Under the pieces are notes generated by a model. The model was given only the letters and a program-made list of their open reading frames with translations, did no database searches and was not told the origin of the DNA. The position numbers were made by a program, and so were the translations under genes. From positions 62,001 to 126,000 of the forward strand of contig NZ_JBGCUE010000006.1 of NCBI RefSeq assembly GCF_041102575.1: DNA of 64,000 bases, read 5' to 3'. The stretch comes from Tenuifilum sp. 4138str (GTDB taxonomy: Bacteria > Bacteroidota > Bacteroidia > Bacteroidales > Tenuifilaceae). Positions 18,057 to 27,118 of the stretch are shown piece after piece; within the stretch, counting starts at the first letter, position 1, and each line of letters starts with the position of its first letter.

Positions 18057-18560
18057 ATATAATAATATTATTTGAATATTATTGGATTTATGAAACGGAA
18101 AAATGAAATTTTACTTTAATATATTTAGGTTATAGTATTCTGTTTTACCATTTTACATAAGTTATTTATGAAATAGATATTATTAAACTATCATTTCTTT
18201 TATCATTAATAATCTACCTCCATGAATTGTTAACACCCACTTCCCAATTAACAAAAATTACAGTTGCATTACTCAATATTTAAAACCCTCAAACATCTTA
18301 AAAAGTACAACAATTATAAATGAACATTGATACTATTGGTTAACGCAAATATGATATTTGCATTCAATATTTCCATATAAAATAACGATTTTTTGACAAC
18401 CGAATGATATATATTAACATATATAAAAAATACTTATAGAAAAGTTTATTTACTTTTTTTTATTCTAAAAATTTACAAGAACAAAAATAATTTCAAATAA
18501 AATTAAATGGTTTTGCTAATTTTTATCATATTAATTACAACATTAAAATAAAAATAGGTT
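18057..18560. other. 504-bp AT-rich gap inside locus A
   Basis: No reading frame of note. The only structures I see are a perfect 7-bp inverted repeat GCAAATA/TATTTGC with a 3-base centre at 18345-18361 and scattered poly-A/T tracts. A short less AT-rich patch (about 18225-18300) resembles neither an IS end nor a known RNA. It may hold the promoter of the 18561 gene, but no TTTG/TAnnTTTG pair stands out. Confidence 0.5.
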
Positions 18561-19619
18561 ATGGAATTAATTTTATTAGGATATTATGGTTATAATAACT
18601 TCGGTGATGATTTGATGTTAAGTTGTTTAGTTAATGAATTAAAAGAAATATCAAATATTAATATACATGTTTTTGTTAGATTTAAAAAAAATTTTTTCTT
18701 GAATGAGAAAAATAACTGTAATGTAAATGTGCATTATTTTTATGAAAATTCAATGTTTAGAAATGTTATTAATTTTATAAAAATTTCATTTAAAAGTAAA
18801 TTTGTTATTTGGGGAGGAGGTACTTGTTTTTCTGACCAAGATGGTGTTGATATTAGATATTTTTTGCTTTCAAAATTTCTTTTATGTAAAATAGGGTATA
18901 TTGGTATTGGTGTTGGAAAAGTTACTGGTTTCAGAAAATTTAAAATGTTATTTATTCTTTCACTATCTTCATTAATAACAGTTAGAGATTCATTATCATA
19001 TAACACATTATATAAATTTAAGTTTCTTCGAAAAAAACTTATAAAAACAGCTGATATATCTTTCTTATATGATTATAATAAACTCAACCCTAAAAATGAA
19101 TATATTTTAATAAGTCTTCACAATTTATTGAGATACACTACCATTGAAAGAATATATTTAAGAAGATTAAGTTTAATTGATTTTATTTCAAATAACTACA
19201 ATAATGAAATTATATATATATTACCTTTAGCAGATGTAGACTATGAAGAAAACCTTACTTTCTATAATCATTTGCTTTCAAAGTTTAAAAATGTTTTTTT
19301 TCTTAATTTAAAAAATTATGAAGATAAAATTAAATATATTCAAAATGCAAAAATATATTATACAGAAAGACTCCATGGATATATTGTCTCTAAGTTATAT
19401 AACAATATTTTAACTATACCTTTAAATTATAGTAATAAATTTCAGCATTTTAGAAATGAGACTGGAATTAATTATGAAGGAATTGAATTAAATAATATTC
19501 AAAACTTAAGAAATTATGTTTTAAACAATAAAAATATTATTAATAATAATAAGATTAAGGAATTAAAAAATTTAGCTAAACAAAATATAATAGCACTAAA
19601 AAATGTCTTTAATAAATAA
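18561..19619 (+). CDS. polysaccharide pyruvyltransferase family protein
   Basis: 352-residue member of the PS_pyruv_trans family (CsaB/WcaK-like), whose members add pyruvate ketals to sugars or act as related transferases. Seen are the N-terminal GYYGYNNFGDDLML motif, FVIWGGGTCFSD near residue 80, IGIGVGKVTG, RDSLSYNTL, and the C-terminal YTERLHGYIVSKLY motif. The gene ends 17 bp inside the next frame (overlap 19603-19619), so the two are coupled. Actual pyruvylation is inferred from the family only. Confidence 0.82.
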   Translation: MELILLGYYGYNNFGDDLMLSCLVNELKEISNINIHVFVRFKKNFFLNEKNNCNVNVHYFYENSMFRNVINFIKISFKSKFVIWGGGTCFSDQDGVDIRYFLLSKFLLCKIGYIGIGVGKVTGFRKFKMLFILSLSSLITVRDSLSYNTLYKFKFLRKKLIKTADISFLYDYNKLNPKNEYILISLHNLLRYTTIERIYLRRLSLIDFISNNYNNEIIYILPLADVDYEENLTFYNHLLSKFKNVFFLNLKNYEDKIKYIQNAKIYYTERLHGYIVSKLYNNILTIPLNYSNKFQHFRNETGINYEGIELNNIQNLRNYVLNNKNIINNNKIKELKNLAKQNIIALKNVFNK

Positions 19620-20961
19620 ACAATATAAATACATAATTATTGTAATGATACAATTTTTATGTATGTTTTTTCAATTCAGCACTATTGGAATATTGCTTTT
19701 TCTATTAATTTGTTTATATGGCTTTTATGACATAATTGTTAAAAGGAATTTAAGTAATATTTTTTTATTTTTAATTTTAATTAGTTCATATCATTCAAAT
19801 TTTCCAAATATATATACAGTCAATTTTTTTAATATTTCAATTATATATTTTATGTTTATATTTTTTGCATTAACTACAATAAAAAATATTTTTTCAAGTA
19901 AATTTAATATTAATTATATACTACTAATATTACCCTTGTTATTATTATTACCATATCATCTAATTTATGGATTTATAAATAAATTTTCTAATTATGCTTA
20001 TATTACTGAATCTGTTTCTTTCCTTATATTCTATTTTTTTATCTTATATGCTCTCACTAATAATAAGGAAAAGAATAATGAAATTCTTGATTTAGTTAAG
20101 ACATACATAATAATTTATTATCCATTATTTGTAATCTTTTCAGGATTATTATTTCCCAGTAATTCTAATTTATTGTTTTATGACGAATTTTCAAAATTTC
20201 ATGCATTAGCATTTACTCCAATTATTATTTTCTCTAACTATAAATTAAATCATAAAGTTTTACTATTATTATTAAATATTTTATCTTTTTTTATAATTGC
20301 AATTACAGGGTATCTAAGTACATTAAATTTGATTTTAATTACAATAAGTTATTTTATAATTTTATTAAAACTAAATTTTAGAATTATAATATTTTCATTA
20401 GTTTTTTTTATTTTATTGTTTTTTTCTAGTTATAAACTACTTATTAAATATGGTAATGAAACTACAATTTGGAAAGTTAAACAAGTAGGACTTACAATTA
20501 CTAATTTTAATTTTCATAATATTAATCAAATTCCCCGTTCTCCAAAAGTAAGAATTTTAGAAATTATGAATTCTTACAATGAATTATCTGATAGTCCATT
20601 ATTAATTGTTATAGGAAAAGGTTTTGGTTCATATTTTACTGATACGAAATATTCTTTTAAAAACTATGGTGTAGATTTAAGTAAAGGAGATGTTTATTCA
20701 TTAGATCAAGTAAAACAATCAAAGTATTATATAGGTCATGGTTTTATATCGTATTCTCTTATTAAGTGGGGCTTTTCAGGAATTTTAATTATATCTTTAA
20801 TATCATTTTTAATATTTTTCATAAAAACTAAAGATTTTTTTTGGTTATCAATTTCTGTTCCACTATATGTATTAACTACTTTTGGTTATGGATTAAAAAA
20901 TTTCATTATGATTGGTTTTTTTATTGGAATATCATTAATATTAATAATTAAAAAATTATAA
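19603..20961 (+). CDS. Wzy-type O-antigen/capsule polymerase (locus A)
   Basis: 452-residue polytopic membrane protein with about 11-12 hydrophobic segments and one larger extracytoplasmic loop (about residues 285-375) containing KGFGSYF and GHGFISYSLIKWGFSG. The GHGF...G pattern matches the H-x-F...G signature that follows the big loop in Wzy polymerases. Sequence is otherwise unconserved, as usual for Wzy. It sits beside Wzx and glycosyltransferases, so it probably polymerises the locus-A repeat unit. Confidence 0.75.
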   Translation: MSLINKQYKYIIIVMIQFLCMFFQFSTIGILLFLLICLYGFYDIIVKRNLSNIFLFLILISSYHSNFPNIYTVNFFNISIIYFMFIFFALTTIKNIFSSKFNINYILLILPLLLLLPYHLIYGFINKFSNYAYITESVSFLIFYFFILYALTNNKEKNNEILDLVKTYIIIYYPLFVIFSGLLFPSNSNLLFYDEFSKFHALAFTPIIIFSNYKLNHKVLLLLLNILSFFIIAITGYLSTLNLILITISYFIILLKLNFRIIIFSLVFFILLFFSSYKLLIKYGNETTIWKVKQVGLTITNFNFHNINQIPRSPKVRILEIMNSYNELSDSPLLIVIGKGFGSYFTDTKYSFKNYGVDLSKGDVYSLDQVKQSKYYIGHGFISYSLIKWGFSGILIISLISFLIFFIKTKDFFWLSISVPLYVLTTFGYGLKNFIMIGFFIGISLILIIKKL

Positions 20962-20970
20962 ACTATTTTT

Positions 20971-21969
20971 ATGAAAATACTTGTTATAGATTTAATTACT
21001 CAAAAAGGACATATAAAATTTGTTCGAAATTATTTATCATTACTTAATTATTTAGGTGAGGTAAGATTTATTTCTTCTAAGGATTATATTAGTAAGATTG
21101 GATATAATAATTGTTATGTTATTTCTAATTGGTTTTTTAATTATAATAACAAATATGAATATGTAATCAAACAAGTATTATTAATTATATTATTATCTTT
21201 TAAAATTAATAAAAACTTTAAAAATTATAAAATTATCGTAACTGGTTTTGAAAATATTTCTTTTTTTATTGCATGGCGATTTATTTCTAATAAAACTTAT
21301 GTTGTAATACATAATAATCTTACACGAGGTATTTTGAGTATATACTCTTTTAAAAGAATTAAAAGTAATATAACTTTTATTGCACTTGAAAATTATATAA
21401 AAGAATTTATTGAGTCAAAATATAAAAAGAAAACTTATTTTATACCACACCCTATAGATATTATCAATATAAAAGAAAATCGAAATCTCTCAGATAATAT
21501 TATTTTTTGTCCAAGTGGAAGTTCAAACTTTGAAGAAATTGATAAATTTAAAAATACACTAAACAATAATTCTAAACTAATTTTAATTGCGAAATCAAAT
21601 ACTGAAATTATAAATAAAAATATTATTTTTAAGAAATATTTTGATGATTATGATACTATATTTGATAAATCAAAATTCATTTTTATACCATTTAAATATG
21701 ACTATAGAGTAAGTGGCGTTTTCTATGAGTCTATGAATTATAATAAAATTATTCTTACAACAAAAAATTCTGGACTCTTCATACATCAAATGAAAAAGTT
21801 ATACCCAAATTCTATTTTTTTTATCGAAAGTTTTGAAGATATTGAAGAAATAAATATTTCTAATGAATTAAAAGAAAAGGAATATAAAAAATTTATATCT
21901 TTGCATAATAATTTACAAATTTTTACTGAGTTCAAAAAAATGTTTTTAGAACAAAATGACAAAATTTAA
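20971..21969 (+). CDS. glycosyltransferase, GT-B fold (probable GT4-like)
   Basis: 332-residue cytoplasmic protein, no signal peptide. It has weak glycosyltransferase features: YVVIHNNLTRG in the N-terminal half, FIPHPIDI at the domain hinge, and FIPFKYDYRVSGVFYESM near residue 250, the place of the E-x7-E donor-binding region. It overlaps the next glycosyltransferase by 14 bases. Donor and acceptor cannot be predicted. Very AT-rich. Confidence 0.68.
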   Translation: MKILVIDLITQKGHIKFVRNYLSLLNYLGEVRFISSKDYISKIGYNNCYVISNWFFNYNNKYEYVIKQVLLIILLSFKINKNFKNYKIIVTGFENISFFIAWRFISNKTYVVIHNNLTRGILSIYSFKRIKSNITFIALENYIKEFIESKYKKKTYFIPHPIDIINIKENRNLSDNIIFCPSGSSNFEEIDKFKNTLNNNSKLILIAKSNTEIINKNIIFKKYFDDYDTIFDKSKFIFIPFKYDYRVSGVFYESMNYNKIILTTKNSGLFIHQMKKLYPNSIFFIESFEDIEEINISNELKEKEYKKFISLHNNLQIFTEFKKMFLEQNDKI

Positions 21970-23095
21970 GCTTATTTACATTGATCCTATGTCATATAAT
22001 AATTTAGGATTATATGATTTAAATTTGTTGCTTAACATTCAAGACCAATCTGAAATATATTTTATATGCTCAAATAAATTTGAATATAAAAACAAAATTT
22101 CTAAAGTACATATTATTGATCATTACAATTATCATAATAAACCTATTATAATTAAAGTTTTATCATATATTATTTCGTATTTTAAAACTCTAATAAAAGT
22201 TTTTTTAGTTCGACCTGATATTGTACATATTCAGTGGATTAAAATACCAAGTTTAGAAATTTTTGGATATAAATTAATTAAATTATTAAATAAAAAAATA
22301 TTTTTAATTTACACTGCTCATAATATTATTCCACATGACATAAAAAAAGTAAATATAAACTTATATAAAAAAATGTATTCAATTTTTGACTCTATAATTG
22401 TTCATTCGGAAACTACAAAATTAACTTTAAAAAATGAATTTTACATTTCTACAAATAAAATTAGTGTAATCAATCATGGTATTTTTGATCTTAGTCAAAC
22501 AATTACTGATATTTCAAAATTTAATTTTATATTTAATTCTTATAATATTAAATACAAATCTAATAATGAAATAATTTTTTCAATATTAGGTTCATTAAGT
22601 TATTATAAAGGTGTTGATTTAATTGTTGAAGCATGGAAAACCTCTAAATTACTATTCTTAAATAAGAATGTTAAATTAATAATAGCTGGAAAACCAACTT
22701 ATAAATTTGAAATATTAGATAATACAAATATATATTATGATTTAAATTTTTTATCTAATGAAGAATACTACGCATACTTAAAAATTACTGATATTCTTCT
22801 TTTACCATATAGGCAAATTTCTCAAAGCGGAGTACTTGCAGCAGCATTGTTTGAAAATGTACCTGTTATTGTTAGCAATTCAGGAGGCTTAAGAGATCCT
22901 TTTAAACTTGGTAATATAGGTTGGATAATTAATGATTTAAATGTTTCATCAGTAAGAGAAACTTTAGAAGAAGTTTTTTTAAATATAAATAAAGTCACTT
23001 TTGATTGGTCTAGAATAAATAAAGAATATTCTTGGGAAAAAATAGCTAAAGAAACTCTTAATGTATATAAAAACTTGAAGAATTTGCAAATATAA
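21956..23095 (+). CDS. glycosyltransferase family 4 protein
   Basis: 379-residue GT-B enzyme. VHIQWIKIPSLE and IYTAHNIIPHD lie in the N-terminal domain; ILGSLSYYKGVDLIVEAW begins the C-terminal GT4 domain; LLPYRQISQSGVLAAALFENVPVIVSNSGGLRD is the nucleotide-sugar-binding E-x7-E region in slightly variant form. Overlap with the previous gene and an 11-bp gap to the next place it in the locus-A operon. Confidence 0.85.
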   Translation: MTKFKLIYIDPMSYNNLGLYDLNLLLNIQDQSEIYFICSNKFEYKNKISKVHIIDHYNYHNKPIIIKVLSYIISYFKTLIKVFLVRPDIVHIQWIKIPSLEIFGYKLIKLLNKKIFLIYTAHNIIPHDIKKVNINLYKKMYSIFDSIIVHSETTKLTLKNEFYISTNKISVINHGIFDLSQTITDISKFNFIFNSYNIKYKSNNEIIFSILGSLSYYKGVDLIVEAWKTSKLLFLNKNVKLIIAGKPTYKFEILDNTNIYYDLNFLSNEEYYAYLKITDILLLPYRQISQSGVLAAALFENVPVIVSNSGGLRDPFKLGNIGWIINDLNVSSVRETLEEVFLNINKVTFDWSRINKEYSWEKIAKETLNVYKNLKNLQI

Positions 23096-23105
23096 ATTTT
23101 AAATT

Positions 23106-24155
23106 ATGAACCAACTTTCAAAATACGTTAGTTTAATTGTTCCTTGCAGAAATGAAGTTAATTATATTCCATTTATTATAAAAAATATATTAGAACAAAA
23201 TTATCCTAAAGAATTAATTGAGGTTTTTATAATAGATGGTTTAAGTGATGATGGAACTGTTGAATATATTCAAAAATTTGTTCATAAATACAATTTTATT
23301 AAATTTTTAAATAATCCATATAAAGTAGTCCCTTATGCTTTAAATATTGGTATTAAAAATGCAAAAGGTGATATTATTATTCGTTTAGATGCGCATGCTG
23401 AATACCCTAAAAATTATATTTCTACTTTAGTTAATTATTTAGAAAAACTTAATGCTGATAATGTTGGTGGTGTTTGGGAAACTGTCCCTTCTGTAAATAC
23501 TCATAAAGCTAAATCTATTGCTATTGCGCTATCTAGTCCCTTTGGTGTAGGTGATGCAACATATAGATTAGCTTCTTCTGATGTTGAATACATTGAAGTT
23601 GATACTGTTCCTTTTGGTTGTTACCGCAGGGATGTCTTTGATAGAATTGGACTATTCGATGAGCAATTAACCCGTAATCAGGATAATGAGTTTAATGAGC
23701 GGTTAAGGAAAGCTGGCGGTAAAATTTATCTGATACCATCACTAAAAATTAAGTACTACGCACGCGAAAACTATAGTAAGCTATATAAAATGTTTTTTCA
23801 GTATGGTTACTTCGGTCCTCTGGTTGACCTTAAACTAAAAAAGCCAACCCGGTTACGGCGCTACATCCCCACAGCATTCGTTCTATCGCTAATAATGCCT
23901 TTATTACTTTCACTATTATTTTATCCCTTTTTATATTTATGGGTATTCACTGTTTCCCTTTATCTTATTGCTTCTGTAACATTTGGGACTTACGAATGCA
24001 GAAAGAGAGATTCTGTTCAACTTGTTCCTTATGTTATGTGGGCTTACTTTGTTTCTCACGTTAGTTATGGTTTAGGTTACCTTAAAGGTGTATTTGATTT
24101 TATGATACTAAAAAAACATTTAAAGAGTAAACTTGACGTAGAATTGAGTAGATAG
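23106..24155 (+). CDS. glycosyltransferase family 2 protein, mosaic composition
   Basis: 349-residue GT-A enzyme similar in layout to ExoA-type transferases. It has VSLIVPCRNEVNYI, then IDGLSDDGTVEYI, the DXD-type motif RLDAHAEYP near residue 95, and a C-terminal membrane region (about residues 255-325). Base composition changes inside the gene: up to about 23600 it is as AT-rich as the preceding block, while from about 23610 on it uses GC-richer codons like the chromosome outside. The frame is intact, so it looks like a functional recombinant. Confidence 0.87.
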   Translation: MNQLSKYVSLIVPCRNEVNYIPFIIKNILEQNYPKELIEVFIIDGLSDDGTVEYIQKFVHKYNFIKFLNNPYKVVPYALNIGIKNAKGDIIIRLDAHAEYPKNYISTLVNYLEKLNADNVGGVWETVPSVNTHKAKSIAIALSSPFGVGDATYRLASSDVEYIEVDTVPFGCYRRDVFDRIGLFDEQLTRNQDNEFNERLRKAGGKIYLIPSLKIKYYARENYSKLYKMFFQYGYFGPLVDLKLKKPTRLRRYIPTAFVLSLIMPLLLSLLFYPFLYLWVFTVSLYLIASVTFGTYECRKRDSVQLVPYVMWAYFVSHVSYGLGYLKGVFDFMILKKHLKSKLDVELSR

Positions 24156-24170
24156 TTATAAATACTGAAA

Positions 24171-24815
24171 ATGAGCTATAGTAACGAAAAAGATTTAAAA
24201 AAGATCATAATAAAAAAAAGAATTTTTGATTTTATTATTTCAATAATTGGTTTTATTATACTATTCCCTTTATTTATAATTTTGTACCTGATAATATTTA
24301 TTTTTTCAGGATATCCTGTGATTTTTAAGCAAATCAGGTTTGGTCAGTATGGTAAAAAATTTACTATATTTAAATTCCGAACAATGGTAGTAAGTAACGA
24401 GAAAAATTTTATTTCTACATCAAATGATAGACGAATTACAAAAGTTGGTGGAATACTTAGGAAACTCAAATTAGATGAAATACCAGAAGTATTAAATATA
24501 GTAAAAGGCGAAATGAGTTTAGTTGGTCCTAGGCCTGATATGCCTGAATATATAGAAAAAATTAATGAAAATGACAGAATAATTCTTAACTTAAAACCTG
24601 GGCTTACTGGTCCAGCAAGTTTAAAGTATATAAATGAGGAGGAAATATTAGCAAATGTTCCTGATCCCAAATGGTATAACGATAACATAATTTTTCCTGA
24701 CAAGGTAAGAATAAACAAGTTGTATATAGAACAATGGTCGTTTTTTCTTGACATAAAGATTATACTTCATACTATAATTCGTAAACCTTATAAAGAAAGT
24801 AATTATTTCAAATGA
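24171..24815 (+). CDS. PglC/WcaJ-type phosphoglycosyl transferase (initiating)
   Basis: Monotopic sugar-phosphate transferase that starts repeat-unit synthesis by moving a sugar-1-phosphate to undecaprenyl phosphate. The 214-residue length is that of the small PglC/EpsL type. It has one N-terminal membrane helix (about residues 17-45), then IRFGQYGKKFTIFKFRTM, KLDEIPEVLNIVKGEM and the SLVGPRPD motif. It overlaps the next gene by 4 bases (ATGA). The EpsN-like aminotransferase after it suggests the sugar may be a diamino-trideoxy type. Confidence 0.93.
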   Translation: MSYSNEKDLKKIIIKKRIFDFIISIIGFIILFPLFIILYLIIFIFSGYPVIFKQIRFGQYGKKFTIFKFRTMVVSNEKNFISTSNDRRITKVGGILRKLKLDEIPEVLNIVKGEMSLVGPRPDMPEYIEKINENDRIILNLKPGLTGPASLKYINEEEILANVPDPKWYNDNIIFPDKVRINKLYIEQWSFFLDIKIILHTIIRKPYKESNYFK

Positions 24816-25942
24816 ACACAAGAATCTGGCTTTCCTCTCCACATATGAGTGGAGGTGAGATTAAATACGTTAACGATGCCTTTGAAACCAATTGGGTTGC
24901 TCCGCTTGGCCCTAATGTCAATGCTTTTGAAAAAGAGTTATCGCATTATCTTAGTGTAAAGTACTGTGCTGCATTGGTTTCAGGAACAGCTGCCATACAT
25001 TTAGCCTTAATAAATCTTGGAGTTGGTCCGGGCGATGAGGTTATTTGCCAATCGTTTACCTTTTCGGCTACTGCAAACCCTATTGTTTATCAGGGTGCCA
25101 CACCAGTATTTGTTGATAGCGAGGATGAAACCTGGAATATTAATCCTGAACTTCTGGAAAAAGCAATTAGAGATAGGATAAACAAAGGGAAAAGGCCAAA
25201 GGCAATAGTAGTTGTTCATCTGTATGGTATGCCTGCAAAGATGGATGAAATTCTATCAATTGCCTCTAAGTACGATATTCCCGTTATTGAAGATGCAGCC
25301 GAAGCATTGGGAAGTAGGTATAAGGATAAATGTTGCGGTACATTTGGAGCAATGGGAATCCTTTCGTTTAATGGGAATAAAATAATTACAACTTCTGGCG
25401 GGGGTGCCTTGATTTCTAACAACCACGATTTTATTCATAAAGCCCGTTTCCTTGCCACTCAAGCGCGCGATAATGCACCGCATTACCAGCATTCACAAAT
25501 AGGGTACAATTACAGAATGAGTAATGTTGTTGCTGGCATAGGTCGTGGACAGCTAGAGGTTCTTGATTTAAGGGTTAAACAACGAAGAGAAAATAATAAA
25601 TTTTATAGAGATTTATTGGGCGAAGTAAAAGGAATAGCATTTCATACCGAATCATCCGATTCCTACTCAAACTACTGGTTAACCTCAATAATAATTGACC
25701 CCAAAATAACAGGGGTAACAAGGGAGGATCTGCGAAAAGGCCTAGAGGAAGATAACATTGAATCGCGTCCGTTATGGAAGCCAATGCATCTTCAGCCTGT
25801 TTTTTCAGGAGCCCCGGCATATACTAATGGTTTTTCAGAGTACGCATTTGAAAATGGGTTATGCTTGCCGTCTGGTTCAAACATGACCGATGAAGATAGG
25901 GATAGGATTGCTAACCAATTAAAAAAGATTTTAAAGTTTTAA
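24812..25942 (+). CDS. EpsN/PglE-type UDP-4-keto-sugar aminotransferase
   Basis: PLP-dependent DegT-family enzyme of 376 residues, closely resembling EpsN from its start (SSPHMSGGEIKYV, then TNWVAPLGPNVNAFE). GTAAIHLAL, EDAAEALGS and the Schiff-base lysine K190 in FNGNKIITTSGGG are all present. EpsN/PglE aminate the 4-keto-6-deoxy derivative of UDP-GlcNAc on the route to bacillosamine-type sugars. The matching 4,6-dehydratase and N-acetyltransferase are not in this window, so they must be elsewhere or the substrate differs. It is the last gene of locus A before the hairpin arrays. Confidence 0.87.
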   Translation: MNTRIWLSSPHMSGGEIKYVNDAFETNWVAPLGPNVNAFEKELSHYLSVKYCAALVSGTAAIHLALINLGVGPGDEVICQSFTFSATANPIVYQGATPVFVDSEDETWNINPELLEKAIRDRINKGKRPKAIVVVHLYGMPAKMDEILSIASKYDIPVIEDAAEALGSRYKDKCCGTFGAMGILSFNGNKIITTSGGGALISNNHDFIHKARFLATQARDNAPHYQHSQIGYNYRMSNVVAGIGRGQLEVLDLRVKQRRENNKFYRDLLGEVKGIAFHTESSDSYSNYWLTSIIIDPKITGVTREDLRKGLEEDNIESRPLWKPMHLQPVFSGAPAYTNGFSEYAFENGLCLPSGSNMTDEDRDRIANQLKKILKF

Positions 25943-26662
25943 TCAAATTTGAAATATAAATCTTAAAGAACATAGAAGGTTTAATTCATTTAATTATAAA
26001 TTTAACCTGCCCTTTCAGGGCGAGGATTTGAAAGATTCTCTTTACATTGGGCGTTGCCCAATGTTAGAGTGATTTAGGCTTTCAGCCCGAGATATCGTTA
26101 CCGTAATTAACAAAAGCAACGTAATGTTCCGCCCCGCAGGGGCAAGTCAGTCTAACCCAACGCATCGCGTTGGGAAATAGGCAATACCAAAATAATAATG
26201 CGCCCTGTAAGGGCAGTTAAATCTAACCCCACGCAACGCGTTGGGTAATGAACACCAAAAAAATATTGACACGCCCCGAAGGGGCAGGTTAGTTTAACCC
26301 AACGCAACGCGTTGGGAAATACGCAATACCAAAATAATAATGCGCCCTGTAAGGGCAAGTCAATCAAACCAAACGCACGGTAAGGGATATAGAATAACAG
26401 AAAAATAAATCGCCCCGTAAGGGCAGGTTGAGTTAACCCAATGCACCGCGTTGGGTAATGAACAATACCAAAATAATAATGCGCCCTGAAAGGACAAGTC
26501 AATCAAACCAAACGCATCGCGTAGGGTATTGAATAACTCAAAAAGGATCACCCCGAAGGGGTAACTCAGTCTAACCCAACGCATCGCGTTGGGTAATAAA
26601 GAATAAAAGAAATTAACGCGCCCTGTAAGGGCAGGTAAAAAAGTAACTAAATAGTTGATACA
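25943..26662. repeat. first hairpin (REP-like) array
   Basis: After a 60-bp spacer, a head element at 26004-26095 carries three inverted repeats (GCCCTTTCAGGGC, ATTGGGCGTTGCCCAAT, GGGCTTTCAGCCC-like). It is followed by about eight units with a period near 70 bp. Each unit pairs two hairpins: CGCCCYGNAAGGGC and AACCCAACGC(A)NCGCGTTGGG. The last hairpin ends 19 bases before the ATG of the transposase gene. The reading frames found in this stretch are by-products of the repeats. Confidence 0.92.
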
Positions 26663-27118
26663 ATGTCTCAATCCCTCACTAAAATCTATGTTCACATCGT
26701 TTTTCATATAAAATCAACAACGGTTCCAATAAGTTCAAATGATAAACCCCATCTATATTCCTATATCCGAACGGTACTCGCCGATCGAGAATCTATTCCT
26801 ATTGAAATTAATGGAACATCTGACCATATTCACATACTATGTTTGCTTTCTAAAAATATTGCCATATCAAAGCTTGTTGAAGATATTAAACGTCATAGCA
26901 GTCGATGGATTAAAACATTAGATGATAAATATTCGAGGTTTGCTTGGCAAAGAGGGTATGCTGCCTTTTCAGTAAGCCAATCGGTACTTGAAAAAACAAT
27001 AAATTACATAAAAAATTAGGAGGAACATCACAGGAAACGAAGTTATAAGGAAGAGGTAATGCTTTTCCTGAAAGAGTATGGAATGGAATATAACGAGGAT
27101 TATTTCTTTTCCGATTAA
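26663..27118 (+). pseudogene. REP-associated tyrosine transposase (RAYT), in-frame TAG
   Basis: Y1/IS200-type HUH transposase that handles REP hairpins as single-stranded DNA. The HUH motif is D54-H55-I56-H57, WQRGYAAFSVS follows, and the presumed nucleophile is Y115 in NYIKN. A TAG at 27017-27019 ends the frame at 118 residues, but the same frame continues for 32 codons (EEHHRKRSYKEEV..., ending FFSD) to TAA at 27116. Related proteins have a Gln where the TAG lies, four residues after Tyr, which corresponds to the metal-binding Gln of IS608 TnpA. CAG to TAG is a single change, so the gene is probably inactivated unless the codon is suppressed. Confidence 0.88.
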
